From contig NZ_QHJE01000001.1 of NCBI RefSeq assembly GCF_013626205.1, positions 186,001 to 250,000 of the forward strand: DNA of 64,000 bases, read 5' to 3'. The translations under genes and the position numbers were made by a program. How positions within the stretch are numbered: the first letter of the stretch is position 1; every line of letters starts with the position of its first letter. Positions 8,114 to 17,443 of this stretch are shown piece by piece. Origin of the DNA: Hyphomicrobium methylovorum. Its GTDB lineage: Bacteria > Pseudomonadota > Alphaproteobacteria > Rhizobiales > Hyphomicrobiaceae. The notes beneath the pieces were generated by a model. That model saw nothing but the letters and a program-made list of their open reading frames with translations, ran no database searches and was not told where the DNA came from.

Positions 8114-8782
8114 TTACGGGGTGCTGGAGCCTGACTGGCTGGCCTTGGCGGCCTCCAGCTCCTTGGTTTTGGCCTCAAGCTCGGATTTCAGGTCTGCCAC
8201 ATCGCCACGCAGGGCATTTGCAATCGACGCGTCTTTCTGGGCTGCCTCGAGCTTGGTCTTCGCGTCTTCCAACTCGCTACGAAGCGAATTCAACGCGGAA
8301 TCGGCGTCTGCCTTGGTTTGCTCGGCGCCAGCCTTGGCTTTTTCGAGTTCGGCCTTGTTCGCGTCGAGCGACGTCCGCGTGTTCGCTGCGTCGCCTTCAG
8401 CGGCCGCCAGCTTCGACTTCAAATTGTCGACCTCGCCGGTCAGCGCCTTCACCTTGTTCTCGAGCTCGGACACCTTGGCCATGGCGGTGGAAACGTCCGC
8501 CTTGCCTTCTTCGACCTGGCGCATTGCATCCGTGTTGCTCGCTTTCAGGCGATCGATCTCTTCCTGAGCCGACTTGCGAACCTGATCGGCCTCGTCAACG
8601 GCCTTCTTCAAAGAGTCCGCTTCAGAGCGAAGGGTGGCGAGCTGACCTTCGGCGGTGGTCTTTCCCTGGACGCCATAAATTGAGAGCAAGGCAAGTCCTG
8701 CGATCAAGACCCATTTGACGATACCCATCGGCGATCTGCCGTCGGCTTGCCCCTTATCCGCGGTGTCGCTCTGCGGCGCCAT
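8114..8782 (-). CDS. Single-pass membrane protein with long coiled coil
   Basis: The 222-residue protein has a short cytoplasmic N-terminus, one membrane segment (VKWVLIAGLALLSIYGV, about residues 23-40), and then a continuous Ala/Glu/Lys-rich heptad pattern to about residue 212. The coiled coil would lie in the periplasm if the N-terminus is inside. No enzymatic motif is present. GGGAGA six bases before the ATG supports the start. I do not recognise the family. A structural or envelope-linking role is only a guess from shape. Confidence 0.7.
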   Translation of the reverse strand: MAPQSDTADKGQADGRSPMGIVKWVLIAGLALLSIYGVQGKTTAEGQLATLRSEADSLKKAVDEADQVRKSAQEEIDRLKASNTDAMRQVEEGKADVSTAMAKVSELENKVKALTGEVDNLKSKLAAAEGDAANTRTSLDANKAELEKAKAGAEQTKADADSALNSLRSELEDAKTKLEAAQKDASIANALRGDVADLKSELEAKTKELEAAKASQSGSSTP

Positions 8783-9024
8783 TACGTCTCTCCCTTTTAC
8801 GTCCGGCGCCTGGTGGTCTGCGCGGATACGACAATTGCGATTGCGGCCGTCGATGAACTCTGCCGAGATGTAGTGGAATACGCGCTGACAGAGAAGACAG
8901 CCACTTCCAATTTCACCCGAGTCCTGCGGCTTTTGCCATCACATGGCAAAGAGCATGACAGACGACAGCGTTTCGAAGCAAGACCAGGGCTGAGGGGTTC
9001 GGGGGGAATATTCTCGCGTCAAGG

Positions 9025-9486
9025 TTAGCGCGTAATTCTGGTGGGTTCCGCGTGGTCGGCCACGATCTCATCCAAGGCGTGCTCGACAGCATCGAACACA
9101 AGCAAAGTAGATGCGTGCCGCGCCTTGTAGTTCCGGACGGGCTCCAGCACAGCCAGATCGCTCCAACGCCCATCCGGGGGTGGTCCACCGTCTTTAAGCA
9201 TTGCGCGCATCTGGCGTCCGACAGCGCGAAGCTCATCGGGAGTCGAGCCGACGATCTCGCGCGCCATGACGGAGGCCGCGGCCTGCCCTAGCAGACACGC
9301 CTTCACCGTCTGGCCGAAGTCGCTGACGCGGCCGTCGCGCAGCGAGAGGTCAATCGTTATCGTGGAGCCGCATAGTTTCGAATGGGCCGTTGCACGCGCA
9401 TCCGGATGCTCCAGCCGCTCGCCGCGAGAGATCGCACCGGCGAGTTCGAGAATTCGCGTGTTATAGATTTCATCAAGATCGGGCAT
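9025..9486 (-). CDS. NifU/IscU-like iron-sulfur scaffold-type protein
   Basis: The 153-residue protein has the IscU-fold core: a KLCGSTITIDL segment (Cys39), VSDFGQTVKACLLGQAAASVMA (Cys64), and helices after it. IscU-type scaffolds use three cysteines; the third, normally near residue 105, is absent, and the C-terminal part here has none. It may therefore bind metal differently or not act as a scaffold. It is usually annotated as an iron-sulfur cluster assembly scaffold protein in Rhizobiales. It is divergent from folE with 146 bp between them. Confidence 0.75.
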   Translation of the reverse strand: MPDLDEIYNTRILELAGAISRGERLEHPDARATAHSKLCGSTITIDLSLRDGRVSDFGQTVKACLLGQAAASVMAREIVGSTPDELRAVGRQMRAMLKDGGPPPDGRWSDLAVLEPVRNYKARHASTLLVFDAVEHALDEIVADHAEPTRITR

Positions 9487-9632
9487 TTTGGTCTTCTAAA
9501 CGGATCGAGCGGTGCCCGCCAATATTAACAAATGGGCATTGCGCCTCGTCGAATTATACCGGGCATCGTATATATAGTGCCCCACCCTGGAATGCGAGAA
9601 CCACGCGCCGCCACAGGGATAAGGCCACAGAC

Positions 9633-10247
9633 ATGAAGAAATCACCGCTTTCAAGCCAAGTTACTCCTTTGTCCCCGCGTCGTCCGTCGCGATCTGAGGC
9701 GGAAGACGCCGTTAGAACGCTTATCGCTTGGAGTGGCGACAATCCGGCGCGCCCGGGTCTCGAGAAAACGCCCGCCCGGGTCTCGGATGCTTTCGGTGAG
9801 TACTTCTCTGGCTACGGCGCCGACCCGATCGCGGAGCTTGAGGCTGGCACGTTCGATGATCCGTCCGCCTACGACGATATGGTTCTGCTGAAGGGCATCA
9901 ATTTCGAGAGCCACTGCGAGCACCACATCGCGCCGTTCTTCGGCGTGGCGCATGTTGCGTATCGACCGAAGGACCGCGTCGTCGGGCTTTCGAAGATCGC
10001 GCGTGTGGTCGACATTTTTGCGCGCCGTCTGCAAACGCAAGAGCGTTTGTCCGGTGAGATCGCGGCAGCTCTCATGGAGGGGCTCGATGCGAAGGGCGTA
10101 GCGATCATGATGACCGCACGGCATCACTGCATGGCCGCGCGCGGTGCGCAGCAGCCCCATGTCGAGACGGTGACATTCCGCTTTCTTGGCGACTTCGAAC
10201 ACGACAGCGAATTGCGCGCGCGCTTCACGGCCGCCGTGCGCGAATGA
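9633..10247 (+). CDS. folE: GTP cyclohydrolase I
   Basis: FolE converts GTP to 7,8-dihydroneopterin triphosphate, the first step of folate synthesis and also a precursor step for preQ0 and queuosine. The 204-residue protein has the zinc motif [11 protein letters not shown] (Cys95, His98), [20 protein letters not shown], and the second zinc cysteine in HHCMAARG. The ATG at 9633 was chosen because it gives a family-length protein and has AAGG upstream. The open frame continues further 5' without likely coding sense. hisI follows 22 bp later. queF, which uses a downstream product of FolE, is in the same window but not linked. Confidence 0.97.
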   Translation: MKKSPLSSQVTPLSPRRPSRSEAEDAVRTLIAWSGDNPARPGLEKTPARVSDAFGEYFSGYGADPIAELEAGTFDDPSAYDDMVLLKGINFESHCEHHIAPFFGVAHVAYRPKDRVVGLSKIARVVDIFARRLQTQERLSGEIAAALMEGLDAKGVAIMMTARHHCMAARGAQQPHVETVTFRFLGDFEHDSELRARFTAAVRE

Positions 10248-10269
10248 GAATCATGCGAGACTTAATTTC

Positions 10270-10713
10270 ATGAGCGACAATGCAACGGCGCCGACGCATG
10301 GCGACGACACAATAGAAGCGACACTCGATTTCAAACCGCGCTTCGATCGCGATGGACTGATCGCGGCGATCGCGACCGATCAGAAGACCGGCGCCGTCCT
10401 GATGTTCGCGCACATGAATGCCGAGGCACTGCGGTTGACGCTCGAAAGCGGCGTTGCCCATTTCTGGAGCCGCTCTCGTGCGAAGCTTTGGAAAAAGGGA
10501 GAGGAAAGCGGGAACGTCCTGCGGGTCGCTGAGGTGCGCACCGATTGCGATCAGGACGTGCTTTGGCTCACCGTGACCGTCGAAGGCAATGGAGTTGCCT
10601 GTCATACCGGTGCCGCGTCGTGCTTTTACCGCCGTGTCGTTCCGACTGCCGGTAAGCCCAGTGGCGCCGTTCTGGAGCGTTCAGACATTGCGCGGCCAAG
10701 CAAAATTCGCTGA
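10270..10713 (+). CDS. hisI: Phosphoribosyl-AMP cyclohydrolase
   Basis: HisI opens the adenine ring of phosphoribosyl-AMP in histidine synthesis. The 147-residue protein shows the whole active site: [25 protein letters not shown], the Mg-binding aspartates in RTDCDQD (92, 94, 96) and three zinc cysteines (93, 111, 118) in DCDQD and [12 protein letters not shown]. It is the stand-alone form without a HisE domain, usual in alphaproteobacteria. It starts 22 bp after folE and is probably cotranscribed with it. Confidence 0.96.
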   Translation: MSDNATAPTHGDDTIEATLDFKPRFDRDGLIAAIATDQKTGAVLMFAHMNAEALRLTLESGVAHFWSRSRAKLWKKGEESGNVLRVAEVRTDCDQDVLWLTVTVEGNGVACHTGAASCFYRRVVPTAGKPSGAVLERSDIARPSKIR

Positions 10714-10887
10714 CCGCACATGCGTCTCGGTAGCGGCGTTTGCCATTGTTCAAGTTCATACATTGCTTACCTATTGGTAGTGGCCCCTTAATGCCCCGGC
10801 GTTAGCATCTGTCGAGTATCCGGGTGGGCCATCGAACGATGGGAGCTCGGCAAGCTGATGGGCTTGCGATATGCTCAGGAGCGCCAA

Positions 10888-11901
10888 ATGGCGGGATCGG
10901 CAAAGGTAAAAGTCGGATTGGCTCTGGGTGGCGGCGCCGCTCGCGGATGGGCTCATATCGGAGTGTTGAACTCACTCGAGAAAGCCGGCATCCGGCCTGA
11001 CATCATTGCCGGAACCTCGATTGGCGCGGTCGTTGGCGGCTGCTACTCCGCCGGACACCTCGAACATCTCGAACGCTGGGCGTCGGACCTCACGCCGAAA
11101 CGCGTTTTTGGCTATCTCGATTTCAATCTTGCAGGCAACGGCCTGATCAGTGGCCAGCGTCTGTGCGATCGGCTGGAACAGCATCTCGGCGATCGCAACA
11201 TCGAAGATCTTCCGACGCGCTTCACCGCTGTCGCCACCGAAATTGGTACGGGCCATGAGCATTGGCTGTCGCGCGGACGGCTGGTGGACGCTGTGCGCGC
11301 ATCGTATGCGCTTCCGGGTCTCTTCAAGCCCGTCAAAGTCAACGGACGCTGGCTCTTTGACGGCGCGCTCGTCAATCCCATTCCGGTTTCGGTCTGCCGT
11401 GCGCTTGGTGCGCGCTACGTGATCGCTGTGAATTTGAACTTTGATATTCTCGGACGTGGAAGCGTTATTTCCATGCCGCAGGCGGTGGACGTCGAGACTG
11501 ACGATCCGGAATTCCTCGCGGAAGAAGAGACGAAGCAGGAAAAGAAGGGCGTGCGCGCACTTCTCTACCGGCAGATCTTCGGACGCGGCGACGGCGCTCC
11601 TGGCATCTCAACTGTCATGGTGGATGCGTTTAATATCGTACAGGACCGGATTGCACGGTCGCGTCTCGCAGGCGATCCGCCGGATGCGATGATCTCGCCG
11701 AGACTGCAGGATATCGGACTGTTTGATTTCCATCGCGCGGCAGAAGCGATCGAACGCGGTCGCGTCGCGGTCGATCGGCAGCTTGATGATCTGCTCAGCG
11801 AAATCAGTACGCGCGACTCTCGGCGGCCGCAGGGGCAGCTTGAGCGTGCGCGCGCTCAAGCAGGTACACTCGTCGACGCGATTCAGCCCGTGGCCAAGTA
11901 A
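10888..11901 (+). CDS. Patatin-like phospholipase (RssA type)
   Basis: The 337-residue protein carries the complete patatin site: the oxyanion loop LALGGGAARGWAHIG, the nucleophile Ser44 in GTSIG, and Asp158 in the DGA motif. The rest is the usual RssA-type core with no membrane segment. It likely hydrolyses acyl esters of phospholipids or related lipids in the cytoplasm. The ATG at 10888 has AGGAG six bases before it, while an in-frame ATG at 10858 lacks one. It is convergent with the CBS-domain gene, and their 3' ends overlap by about 19 bp. Confidence 0.9.
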   Translation: MAGSAKVKVGLALGGGAARGWAHIGVLNSLEKAGIRPDIIAGTSIGAVVGGCYSAGHLEHLERWASDLTPKRVFGYLDFNLAGNGLISGQRLCDRLEQHLGDRNIEDLPTRFTAVATEIGTGHEHWLSRGRLVDAVRASYALPGLFKPVKVNGRWLFDGALVNPIPVSVCRALGARYVIAVNLNFDILGRGSVISMPQAVDVETDDPEFLAEEETKQEKKGVRALLYRQIFGRGDGAPGISTVMVDAFNIVQDRIARSRLAGDPPDAMISPRLQDIGLFDFHRAAEAIERGRVAVDRQLDDLLSEISTRDSRRPQGQLERARAQAGTLVDAIQPVAK

Positions 11902-12314
11902 CCGCGCATCGCGGTGACTTCGAGTTCGACCTCAGCGGTGTAGTGCTTGACCACGTCACCGATTGAAACGATCCCGATGATGGAATCGTCTTCGACCACC
12001 GGCAGATGGCGGAAGCGCCCACGCGTCATGGTTTCCATGATCTCGTCGATCGAGCATTCACGCGTGCAGGACACAACGCCTCGTGTCATGCCATCTCTGG
12101 CTGGCATCTTCAGAGCCTTCTCACCATGCTCTGCAATCAGACGAATGATATCGCGCTCAGAGATGATGCCATTCAGCTTTCCGCGTTCGTCGATGATGAC
12201 GATGGCGCCGATTTTGCGGCTCGAAAGCCGCAAGGAAATTTCCTGAATGGTATCTTCCGGTCTCGCGGTCATCACACCGCGCGGCTTCGATTTGAGTATT
12301 TGCCCGATAATCAC
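11883..12314 (-). CDS. CBS-domain-pair protein
   Basis: The 143-residue product is almost entirely a tandem CBS (Bateman) module: VMTARPEDTIQEISLRL with IGAIVIIDE and GIISERDIIR for the first repeat, then a DGMTR..SCTRECSIDEIME / FRHLPVVEDD / GIVSIGDVV for the second. Such pairs bind adenine nucleotides and often regulate a partner in trans; none is identifiable here. The start is decided by AAAGGAGG placed before a GTG at 12314. An in-frame ATG 24 codons upstream has no such site and lies in sequence that looks non-coding. Its 3' end overlaps that of the patatin gene. Confidence 0.9.
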   Translation of the reverse strand: MIIGQILKSKPRGVMTARPEDTIQEISLRLSSRKIGAIVIIDERGKLNGIISERDIIRLIAEHGEKALKMPARDGMTRGVVSCTRECSIDEIMETMTRGRFRHLPVVEDDSIIGIVSIGDVVKHYTAEVELEVTAMRGYLATG

Positions 12315-12498
12315 GGTAGGCCTCCTTTCGTCTGGAACGATATACCGAACGAAAGAACCGGATGCTTCGGCGTTTTGTTTCCACAACGGCGAACAACCAG
12401 ATTCACTCGGTATTCCGCTGCGTTTCGACCCAGATGTCGTTCACTCTTAACGGCGAACTATTTGAAGGCTGAGGCATAATCAGTGCGATTGCAAGCAC

Positions 12499-13248
12499 TC
12501 AATCGAATTCCGGTGAAGGCGGATTATTCTTGTGCGGCGCGGTATCGAACAGCGCAAATGCACATAATCCAAAAAGGTAACCGCCGACGTGCGCCTCCCA
12601 GGCAATCGATCCCTGTGAGCCGAAACTTCCGAAGCCGATAATGGCTAGAAGATTGATCGCGATGAAAACGAGCGAAAAGGACAAGATACGACGATCTCTT
12701 AACGCGGCACCAAGCGAGTGAGCCGGTATCGCGCGCGGATCGTGACGAAGCAGATAGCCTTCGTTGCGGTCCATCGCTGAAAAGAGAAAGCGCATGACCG
12801 CGCCCATCATTGCCGAGATCGCACCGGACGCCCCAATCACTGGAGCAGCGAGCGCCGGATTGAGAAGCAGGAACAACAGCGCGCCCGATATCCCGCCGCC
12901 AATCGACAAGGCCAGAAATCGCAGGCTGCCAAGACGCGCGCACAGCACGGAACCAAACGCCAACAGCCACGCCCCATTGAACCCCAAGTGCATGAGGTCA
13001 GCGTGCACGGTCATGTGCGTGACGAACGAGGTCACCGCGGTCAGATCTCCGCCCGGGAGTTCGTTCGCCATTCCCGCGTAGCGCACCGGAATGAAAGCGA
13101 GCGCCAGAAACCACCACGTGAAATCGTCCGGAGACAGCATCGAGAGGATGACGTGCACTGCGATGAGCACGCCAAGAACGGCCAGCACGCAGCCGGGAAC
13201 GTTGAAGATTGGTTCTCGCTCTGCCACCGAAACCTCTTTGTCTTTCAA
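12499..13248 (-). CDS. Rhomboid family intramembrane serine protease
   Basis: The 249-residue protein has six or more predicted membrane segments. The catalytic dyad is visible as Ser141 in GASGAIS and His220 in WEAHVGGYLFG. The helix-2 region contains MHLGFNGAWLLAFG, which supplies the conserved His and Asn of the oxyanion site. It cleaves transmembrane substrates in the inner membrane; the substrate is unknown. It is monocistronic by spacing (about 180 bp from the CBS gene). Confidence 0.93.
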   Translation of the reverse strand: MKDKEVSVAEREPIFNVPGCVLAVLGVLIAVHVILSMLSPDDFTWWFLALAFIPVRYAGMANELPGGDLTAVTSFVTHMTVHADLMHLGFNGAWLLAFGSVLCARLGSLRFLALSIGGGISGALLFLLLNPALAAPVIGASGAISAMMGAVMRFLFSAMDRNEGYLLRHDPRAIPAHSLGAALRDRRILSFSLVFIAINLLAIIGFGSFGSQGSIAWEAHVGGYLFGLCAFALFDTAPHKNNPPSPEFD

Positions 13249-13448
13249 AGTCCGAACGACGCGCCGGACGAGACGTTGTTAACGGCGGGCCCGAACGCGA
13301 GCAAGCGACGCGCCCGGTATCGCATTGCTGTTCTTGGCATGAACGATGCTTTTTTTCGCCTGTTGCGGCGCGCCGGTTGACGGATGTGCCGGAATGGAAC
13401 GGGCAGGCATCCAAGCCTGACCGCCCCAACAGGCTCAGGAAAGCTCGC

Positions 13449-14087
13449 ATGATAGATCCCGTCAGCCAAACCCTATTCGCCTATTGGAACAGGCTGAGGG
13501 GAGATCGGCTTGCACCCAAACGCTTCGAGATTGAACCATCGGCGATCGCCGCGTTTCTTCCTGACACATTCATTTTGGAGCGCATCGATGCTCGGACCAT
13601 CCGCTTCCGGCTGGCCGGCACGCGGATCTCGGAAGCGTTCGGCGTCGACTTTCGCGGGGTTAACCTATTTGACCTTTTCGAACCTGGCGACCGCTCAACG
13701 CTTCAGCGGGAAATGACACTCATTACGGCGGAAGGCGCGGTTGGCGTTTTTCAGATCGGCGCCGAGAGCGCCACGGGCTACTCGGTCGCCTTTGAATTCC
13801 TCGTACTGCCGCTGACCCACACCGGCTCTTCAATCGAACGCTTCCTCGGCTCGTGCACGCCTCTTGAGAGACCCTGCTGGCTTGGCGACGTTCCCCTCAC
13901 CCGCCGCAAGCTCGTGAGCCACAGCGTGGTTTGGCCGGACGGCCGGCCAACGAGCGAAGACCTGGTCGCGCTCTCGCATCGCCAGACGCCATTTCTGCCG
14001 ACAATCCGCGAAGCACGGATCGTGAAATCCGACCGGCGCCAATTTCGCGTCTACGACGGCGGGCTGCACCGGCGGCAAGAGGATTGA
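13449..14087 (+). CDS. PAS_5 (DUF1491-like PAS) family protein
   Basis: The 212-residue protein has the layout of the PAS_5 family common in Rhizobiales: LFAYWNRLRGDRLAPKR near the start, PSAIAAFLPDTFILER, RFRLAGTRISEAFG, and an FEFLVLPL strand before a C-terminal LVSHSVVWP segment. There is no output domain, so it is a stand-alone PAS sensor or adaptor. The ATG at 13449 follows AGGAAA. The PilZ gene lies 190 bp downstream, which is compatible with a shared signalling theme but does not prove it. Confidence 0.8.
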   Translation: MIDPVSQTLFAYWNRLRGDRLAPKRFEIEPSAIAAFLPDTFILERIDARTIRFRLAGTRISEAFGVDFRGVNLFDLFEPGDRSTLQREMTLITAEGAVGVFQIGAESATGYSVAFEFLVLPLTHTGSSIERFLGSCTPLERPCWLGDVPLTRRKLVSHSVVWPDGRPTSEDLVALSHRQTPFLPTIREARIVKSDRRQFRVYDGGLHRRQED

Positions 14088-14278
14088 ATCGAATTTGAAG
14101 AAACTTAACCCTTTGGCGCGAAAGGGCCGCCGCGCCAAGCAGGGTCGTCAATTATGACCCGCCCATTAGCGCTTCATTAAGAAGCTCCCCGCATAGTTCG
14201 AGGGTAGGCCGCACTTCCTCGCCGCTTTCGAGGGCACGGTCTCTAAGTCCGGCTCCCTGAGGGGCTTGAGGATCGGTC

Positions 14279-14908
14279 ATGTCCGTGCTGACAACACCCT
14301 TTCGCGACCTCCCGCGTTCGACCGATATGCACTCGGCATTCGACTCGCGGAAGCACCGCCGTCTGCCTTTGACGCTCTCGGGGCGCTACATGCGCTCCGA
14401 TCGTAGCGAGTTCACCTGTGAGATGAAGGACGTCTCCGTTGGCGGCGCCGCGGTGCTCACTCCTCACGTTCCAGAAATCGGCGAGCGGGTCGTTGCCTAT
14501 TTCGAGCACCTCGGCGGCGTCGAGGGCATCGTTGCGCGCCTGACCGAAGGCGGCTTTGCCTTTGCTTTCAAGGTCACAGAGCACAAGCGGGAAAAACTCG
14601 CCGCGCAGATTATGTGGCTGATCAACCGGGAGGACTATCCCGAACAGGCAGTCCGCCTTCACGAACGCGTTGGAACCCGGGGACGGCGGACAACGTTGAA
14701 GGTCGACGACGGCGTAATCATCGACGTCGAATTGCTCGATTTATCCGCATCCGGAGCTTCTATCGGCACGCCCGCGCGCCCGCCGATCGGGAGCTTTGTG
14801 GTCGCCGGAAAGTCACGGGCGATCGTACGGCGACACCATGAGCACGGCATCGGCCTCCAGTTCCTGTCGCTGTTGTCGCCCGAGGCGATGCGCGAGAGTT
14901 TTCCATGA
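14279..14908 (+). CDS. Tandem PilZ-domain protein
   Basis: Two PilZ-like units are visible in 209 residues. The first has RKHRRLPLTLSGRY and DVSVGGAAVLT, which together form the RxxxR and D/NxSxxG c-di-GMP motifs. The second has RTRGRR-like basic residues (around 131-137) and LLDLSASGASIGT. Each would bind c-di-GMP if the motifs are functional; the first is the more complete. No membrane segment is present. GAGG before the ATG supports the start. A periplasmic C93-type peptidase gene follows by about 100 bp. Confidence 0.88.
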   Translation: MSVLTTPFRDLPRSTDMHSAFDSRKHRRLPLTLSGRYMRSDRSEFTCEMKDVSVGGAAVLTPHVPEIGERVVAYFEHLGGVEGIVARLTEGGFAFAFKVTEHKREKLAAQIMWLINREDYPEQAVRLHERVGTRGRRTTLKVDDGVIIDVELLDLSASGASIGTPARPPIGSFVVAGKSRAIVRRHHEHGIGLQFLSLLSPEAMRESFP

Positions 14909-15014
14909 TCGTTTTTGCGTTGGTTGTGTGATGCCTCAAATCGCCCGCCGAGTTGCCAAATTCTTTCCGATAAATTTTTATCTACCTTTGGCGCGAATGC
15001 CGAGGCCGGTGTTT

Positions 15015-15755
15015 ATGCTAAAAACAAGTGTTTCGCGTATTGTATCGTACAGTGTTCGAGGGCGTATCATGATGTACGGTAGCGTGGCCATTGGTGTGGC
15101 CGTAGGCGTTTTTGCGGCGGCCATGCCGGCAGTCGCGCAGCAGGTAGCAATCGTCAATCCGGCGACGCGCGCACCTGAATTCATGCGGATTTACGGTAGT
15201 TCGCAGCCTCCCTATGGGTTTGTTCGTTTTTGCGAGTCGATGCCGCAGGAATGCGTTGCGACAGCAAAGAACGACGCGCGCTTCGAAGCGACGCCCGAGC
15301 GGCTTGCGATCCTCGATAGTGTTAACCGCCAGGTTAATCACGAGATCGAACCGGCGACGGATATGGAGATTTATGGCGTCACTGAGTATTGGACGCTGCC
15401 TAAAACGCGTGGCGACTGCGAGGATTATGCTCTCCTCAAACGTCATCGCCTGATCGCACGCGGCTGGCCTGCTGGCGCGCTGCTGATGACGGTTGTTCGT
15501 GACGAGAAGAACGAAGGTCACGCCGTGCTGACCGCGCGCACGACGCAGGGTGACTTCATCCTCGACAACAAGATCGACGTTGTGCGGCTCTGGAACCAGA
15601 CGCCCTATCATTACGTGATGCGTCAATCGTATCTCGATCCCAAGGTCTGGGTTTCGCTCGATCCGAACGATGCAGCGACGCCGGCCGCTCTTGCGGGCGT
15701 GCAGTCCAATCCGGCAATCGAGCGCGGCTTCGAAGGCATCGAAACCCTTCGCTAA
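15015..15755 (+). CDS. Bacterial transglutaminase-like cysteine peptidase (peptidase C93 family)
   Basis: The family includes LapG, the periplasmic protease regulated by c-di-GMP signalling. The catalytic triad appears as Cys135 in TRGDCEDYAL, His169 in EGHAVLT, and Asp184 in FILDNK. The N-terminus is a signal peptide with MPAVAQQ at the likely cleavage site. I chose the ATG at 15015 because it gives a positively charged n-region and has GAGG nine bases before it; ATGs at 15069/15072 also have GAGG upstream but leave an uncharged n-region. The substrate is unknown. A strong bidirectional terminator follows. Confidence 0.88.
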   Translation: MLKTSVSRIVSYSVRGRIMMYGSVAIGVAVGVFAAAMPAVAQQVAIVNPATRAPEFMRIYGSSQPPYGFVRFCESMPQECVATAKNDARFEATPERLAILDSVNRQVNHEIEPATDMEIYGVTEYWTLPKTRGDCEDYALLKRHRLIARGWPAGALLMTVVRDEKNEGHAVLTARTTQGDFILDNKIDVVRLWNQTPYHYVMRQSYLDPKVWVSLDPNDAATPAALAGVQSNPAIERGFEGIETLR

Positions 15756-15770
15756 GCAAAATCAGAACAA

Positions 15771-15802
15771 TAAAAAAGGCCCGAAATTTCGGGCCTTTTT
15801 TA
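15771..15802. terminator. Bidirectional intrinsic terminator
   Basis: An AAAAAAGGCCCGAAA..TTTCGGGCCTTTTTT palindrome (stem 15772-15801) lies between the convergent C93 peptidase and gamma-carbonic-anhydrase genes. It ends in T-runs on both strands. Confidence 0.92.
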
Positions 15803-15804
15803 TT

Positions 15805-16359
15805 TTAGGGCATTGCGAGACCTGGATCTGGCACGTGGGGGACAAAGCCCGCCTCATAGCGCTTCCAGTTTGCAACGTATCGGCCCGCGGCGGCGGAAAA
15901 GCGCGCTACGTCCTCATCGCTCAATTCGCGCACGATCTTGCCGGGCGAGCCCACCACCATCGAACGTGGCGGGATTTCCTTGTTCTCCGGGATCAGAGTG
16001 TTCGCGCCGATCACGCACTCCTCGCCGATCTTCGCGCCGTTCAAAATGATCGAGCCGATGCCGATCAGCGAGCCACGGCCAATCGTACAGCCATGCAGCA
16101 TGACCATGTGGCCGATCGTGCAATCGGCGCCGACTGTTAGCGGAAAGCCTGGATCGGTATGCAGGACAGACCCGTCCTGCACGTTCGAACGCGGTCCGAT
16201 CGTGATGAGCTCGTTGTCACCGCGCAGGACGGCGTTGAACCAGACGCTCGAGTCCTCTTCGAGTTTCACCTTGCCGATAACGATGGCATTCGGCGCCACC
16301 CAGAAGGAGCCGCCGGGGGGGGTCGAAACTCCGACGCCATCGAGATTATAGAGAGCCAT
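15805..16359 (-). CDS. Gamma-carbonic-anhydrase-like hexapeptide protein
   Basis: The 184-residue protein is a left-handed beta-helix of the gamma-CA/YrdA type. The zinc histidines are all visible: SVLHTD and [25 protein letters not shown] and NVQDGSVLH are typical blocks. Such proteins are common in Rhizobiales; activity as a carbonic anhydrase is not assured for this subgroup. The stop lies three bases from the bidirectional terminator. DUF3126 lies upstream on the same strand with a 19-bp gap. Confidence 0.92.
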   Translation of the reverse strand: MALYNLDGVGVSTPPGGSFWVAPNAIVIGKVKLEEDSSVWFNAVLRGDNELITIGPRSNVQDGSVLHTDPGFPLTVGADCTIGHMVMLHGCTIGRGSLIGIGSIILNGAKIGEECVIGANTLIPENKEIPPRSMVVGSPGKIVRELSDEDVARFSAAAGRYVANWKRYEAGFVPHVPDPGLAMP

Positions 16360-16378
16360 TCAAAGAGCCTTTCGCCGG

Positions 16379-16594
16379 TCACACGCCTTCGAGGTCGACG
16401 TCCAGGATGGCCATCTGGAGCTGATACGAGATCTCTCCGTCTTCCTCTTCGCGATAGAGCGCGGCAACGAACTCGTTGTTGATGAAGACCTCGGCCATAT
16501 CATCCTTTTTCGGCTGCGCTTTCACTTCAAGCGTCGTCGCGCCGAACGTTTTGCGGAGATAGCTCTGGAGCTTCGCTAATTCATCTTTCTTCAA
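16379..16594 (-). CDS. DUF3126 family protein
   Basis: The 71-residue protein has the DUF3126 pattern: ELAKLQSYLRKTFG, LEVKAQPKKDDMAEVFI, EFVAALYREEEDGEISYQ and a short acidic tail. It is a small cytoplasmic family restricted mostly to alphaproteobacteria, of unknown function. cysE lies 21 bp upstream on the same strand and the gamma-CA gene 19 bp downstream, so all three probably form one transcript. Confidence 0.85.
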   Translation of the reverse strand: MKKDELAKLQSYLRKTFGATTLEVKAQPKKDDMAEVFINNEFVAALYREEEDGEISYQLQMAILDVDLEGV

Positions 16595-16615
16595 TTCATT
16601 TCTCCTGGTGAGCGG

Positions 16616-17443
16616 TCACAGACCGCCGAAGTTGTCGATCCAGCCCTGCTCCATTGAGCGGGCGGGTTCCGCACAGCCCGCGCTGCCGACAATCTTTGCC
16701 GGCACGCCGGCGACCGTGACGTTGGCGGGGACATCCGATAACACGACCGAGCCCGCTGCAATGCGCGAGCACATGCCGACCTTGATGTTTCCAAGAATTT
16801 TGGCACCGGCGCCGACGAGCACGTTGTCGCCGATCTTGGGATGACGGTCACCTGTTTCCTTGCCGCTGCCGCCGAGCGTAACGGCATGCAGGAACGAACA
16901 ATTGTCGCCAACGACGGCGGTCTCTCCGACCACTAGGCCGGTTGCATGGTCGAGCATAATGCCCTGGCCAAACCGGGCCGCCGGGTGAATGTCCGTCGCG
17001 AAGAGACGTGAACTTTGGCTTTGTAGGTACAGCGCGAAATCTCGCCGGCCGCGGCGCCAGAGGGCGTGAGCGAAACGGTGCGTTGCCAGGGCATGATACC
17101 CTTTGAAATACAGCAGCGGTTCGATCATGCGGGTGCAGGCCGGATCGCGGTCGTAAACGGCGGCGAGATCGGCACGGAACATCATGCCGAGATCCTGATC
17201 CTCAGCGAGAACATTCTGGAACGTGTGCGAAATGACGCCCGCGTCGGCGTCGAAATGGTGGAGGCGTTGCGAGAGACGGTGGCAGATCGCGTCCTCGAAC
17301 CGCTCCTGGCTCAGCACGGTCGCAAAAATGAAGCTGCCGAGCGCAGGCTCAGCCTTCATAGCGGCCTGGGCCTCGGTCCGGACTTGGGCCCAGATCGGAT
17401 CGACGATTTGCACCCTGGTCGGCGCGATACTGGATTTCGACAC
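16616..17443 (-). CDS. cysE: Serine O-acetyltransferase
   Basis: CysE acetylates serine with acetyl-CoA in cysteine synthesis. The 275-residue protein has the N-terminal helical domain (residues 1-145) and the hexapeptide-repeat domain with FATDIHPAARFGQGIMLDHATGLVVGE, which holds the conserved Asp-His pair, then FLHAVTLGGSGKETGDRHPKIG. Start choice: GTG at 17443 has AAGAGG six bases upstream, whereas the in-frame codon at 17470 does not. It heads a probable three-gene transcript with DUF3126 and the gamma-CA gene. Confidence 0.95.
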   Translation of the reverse strand: MSKSSIAPTRVQIVDPIWAQVRTEAQAAMKAEPALGSFIFATVLSQERFEDAICHRLSQRLHHFDADAGVISHTFQNVLAEDQDLGMMFRADLAAVYDRDPACTRMIEPLLYFKGYHALATHRFAHALWRRGRRDFALYLQSQSSRLFATDIHPAARFGQGIMLDHATGLVVGETAVVGDNCSFLHAVTLGGSGKETGDRHPKIGDNVLVGAGAKILGNIKVGMCSRIAAGSVVLSDVPANVTVAGVPAKIVGSAGCAEPARSMEQGWIDNFGGL

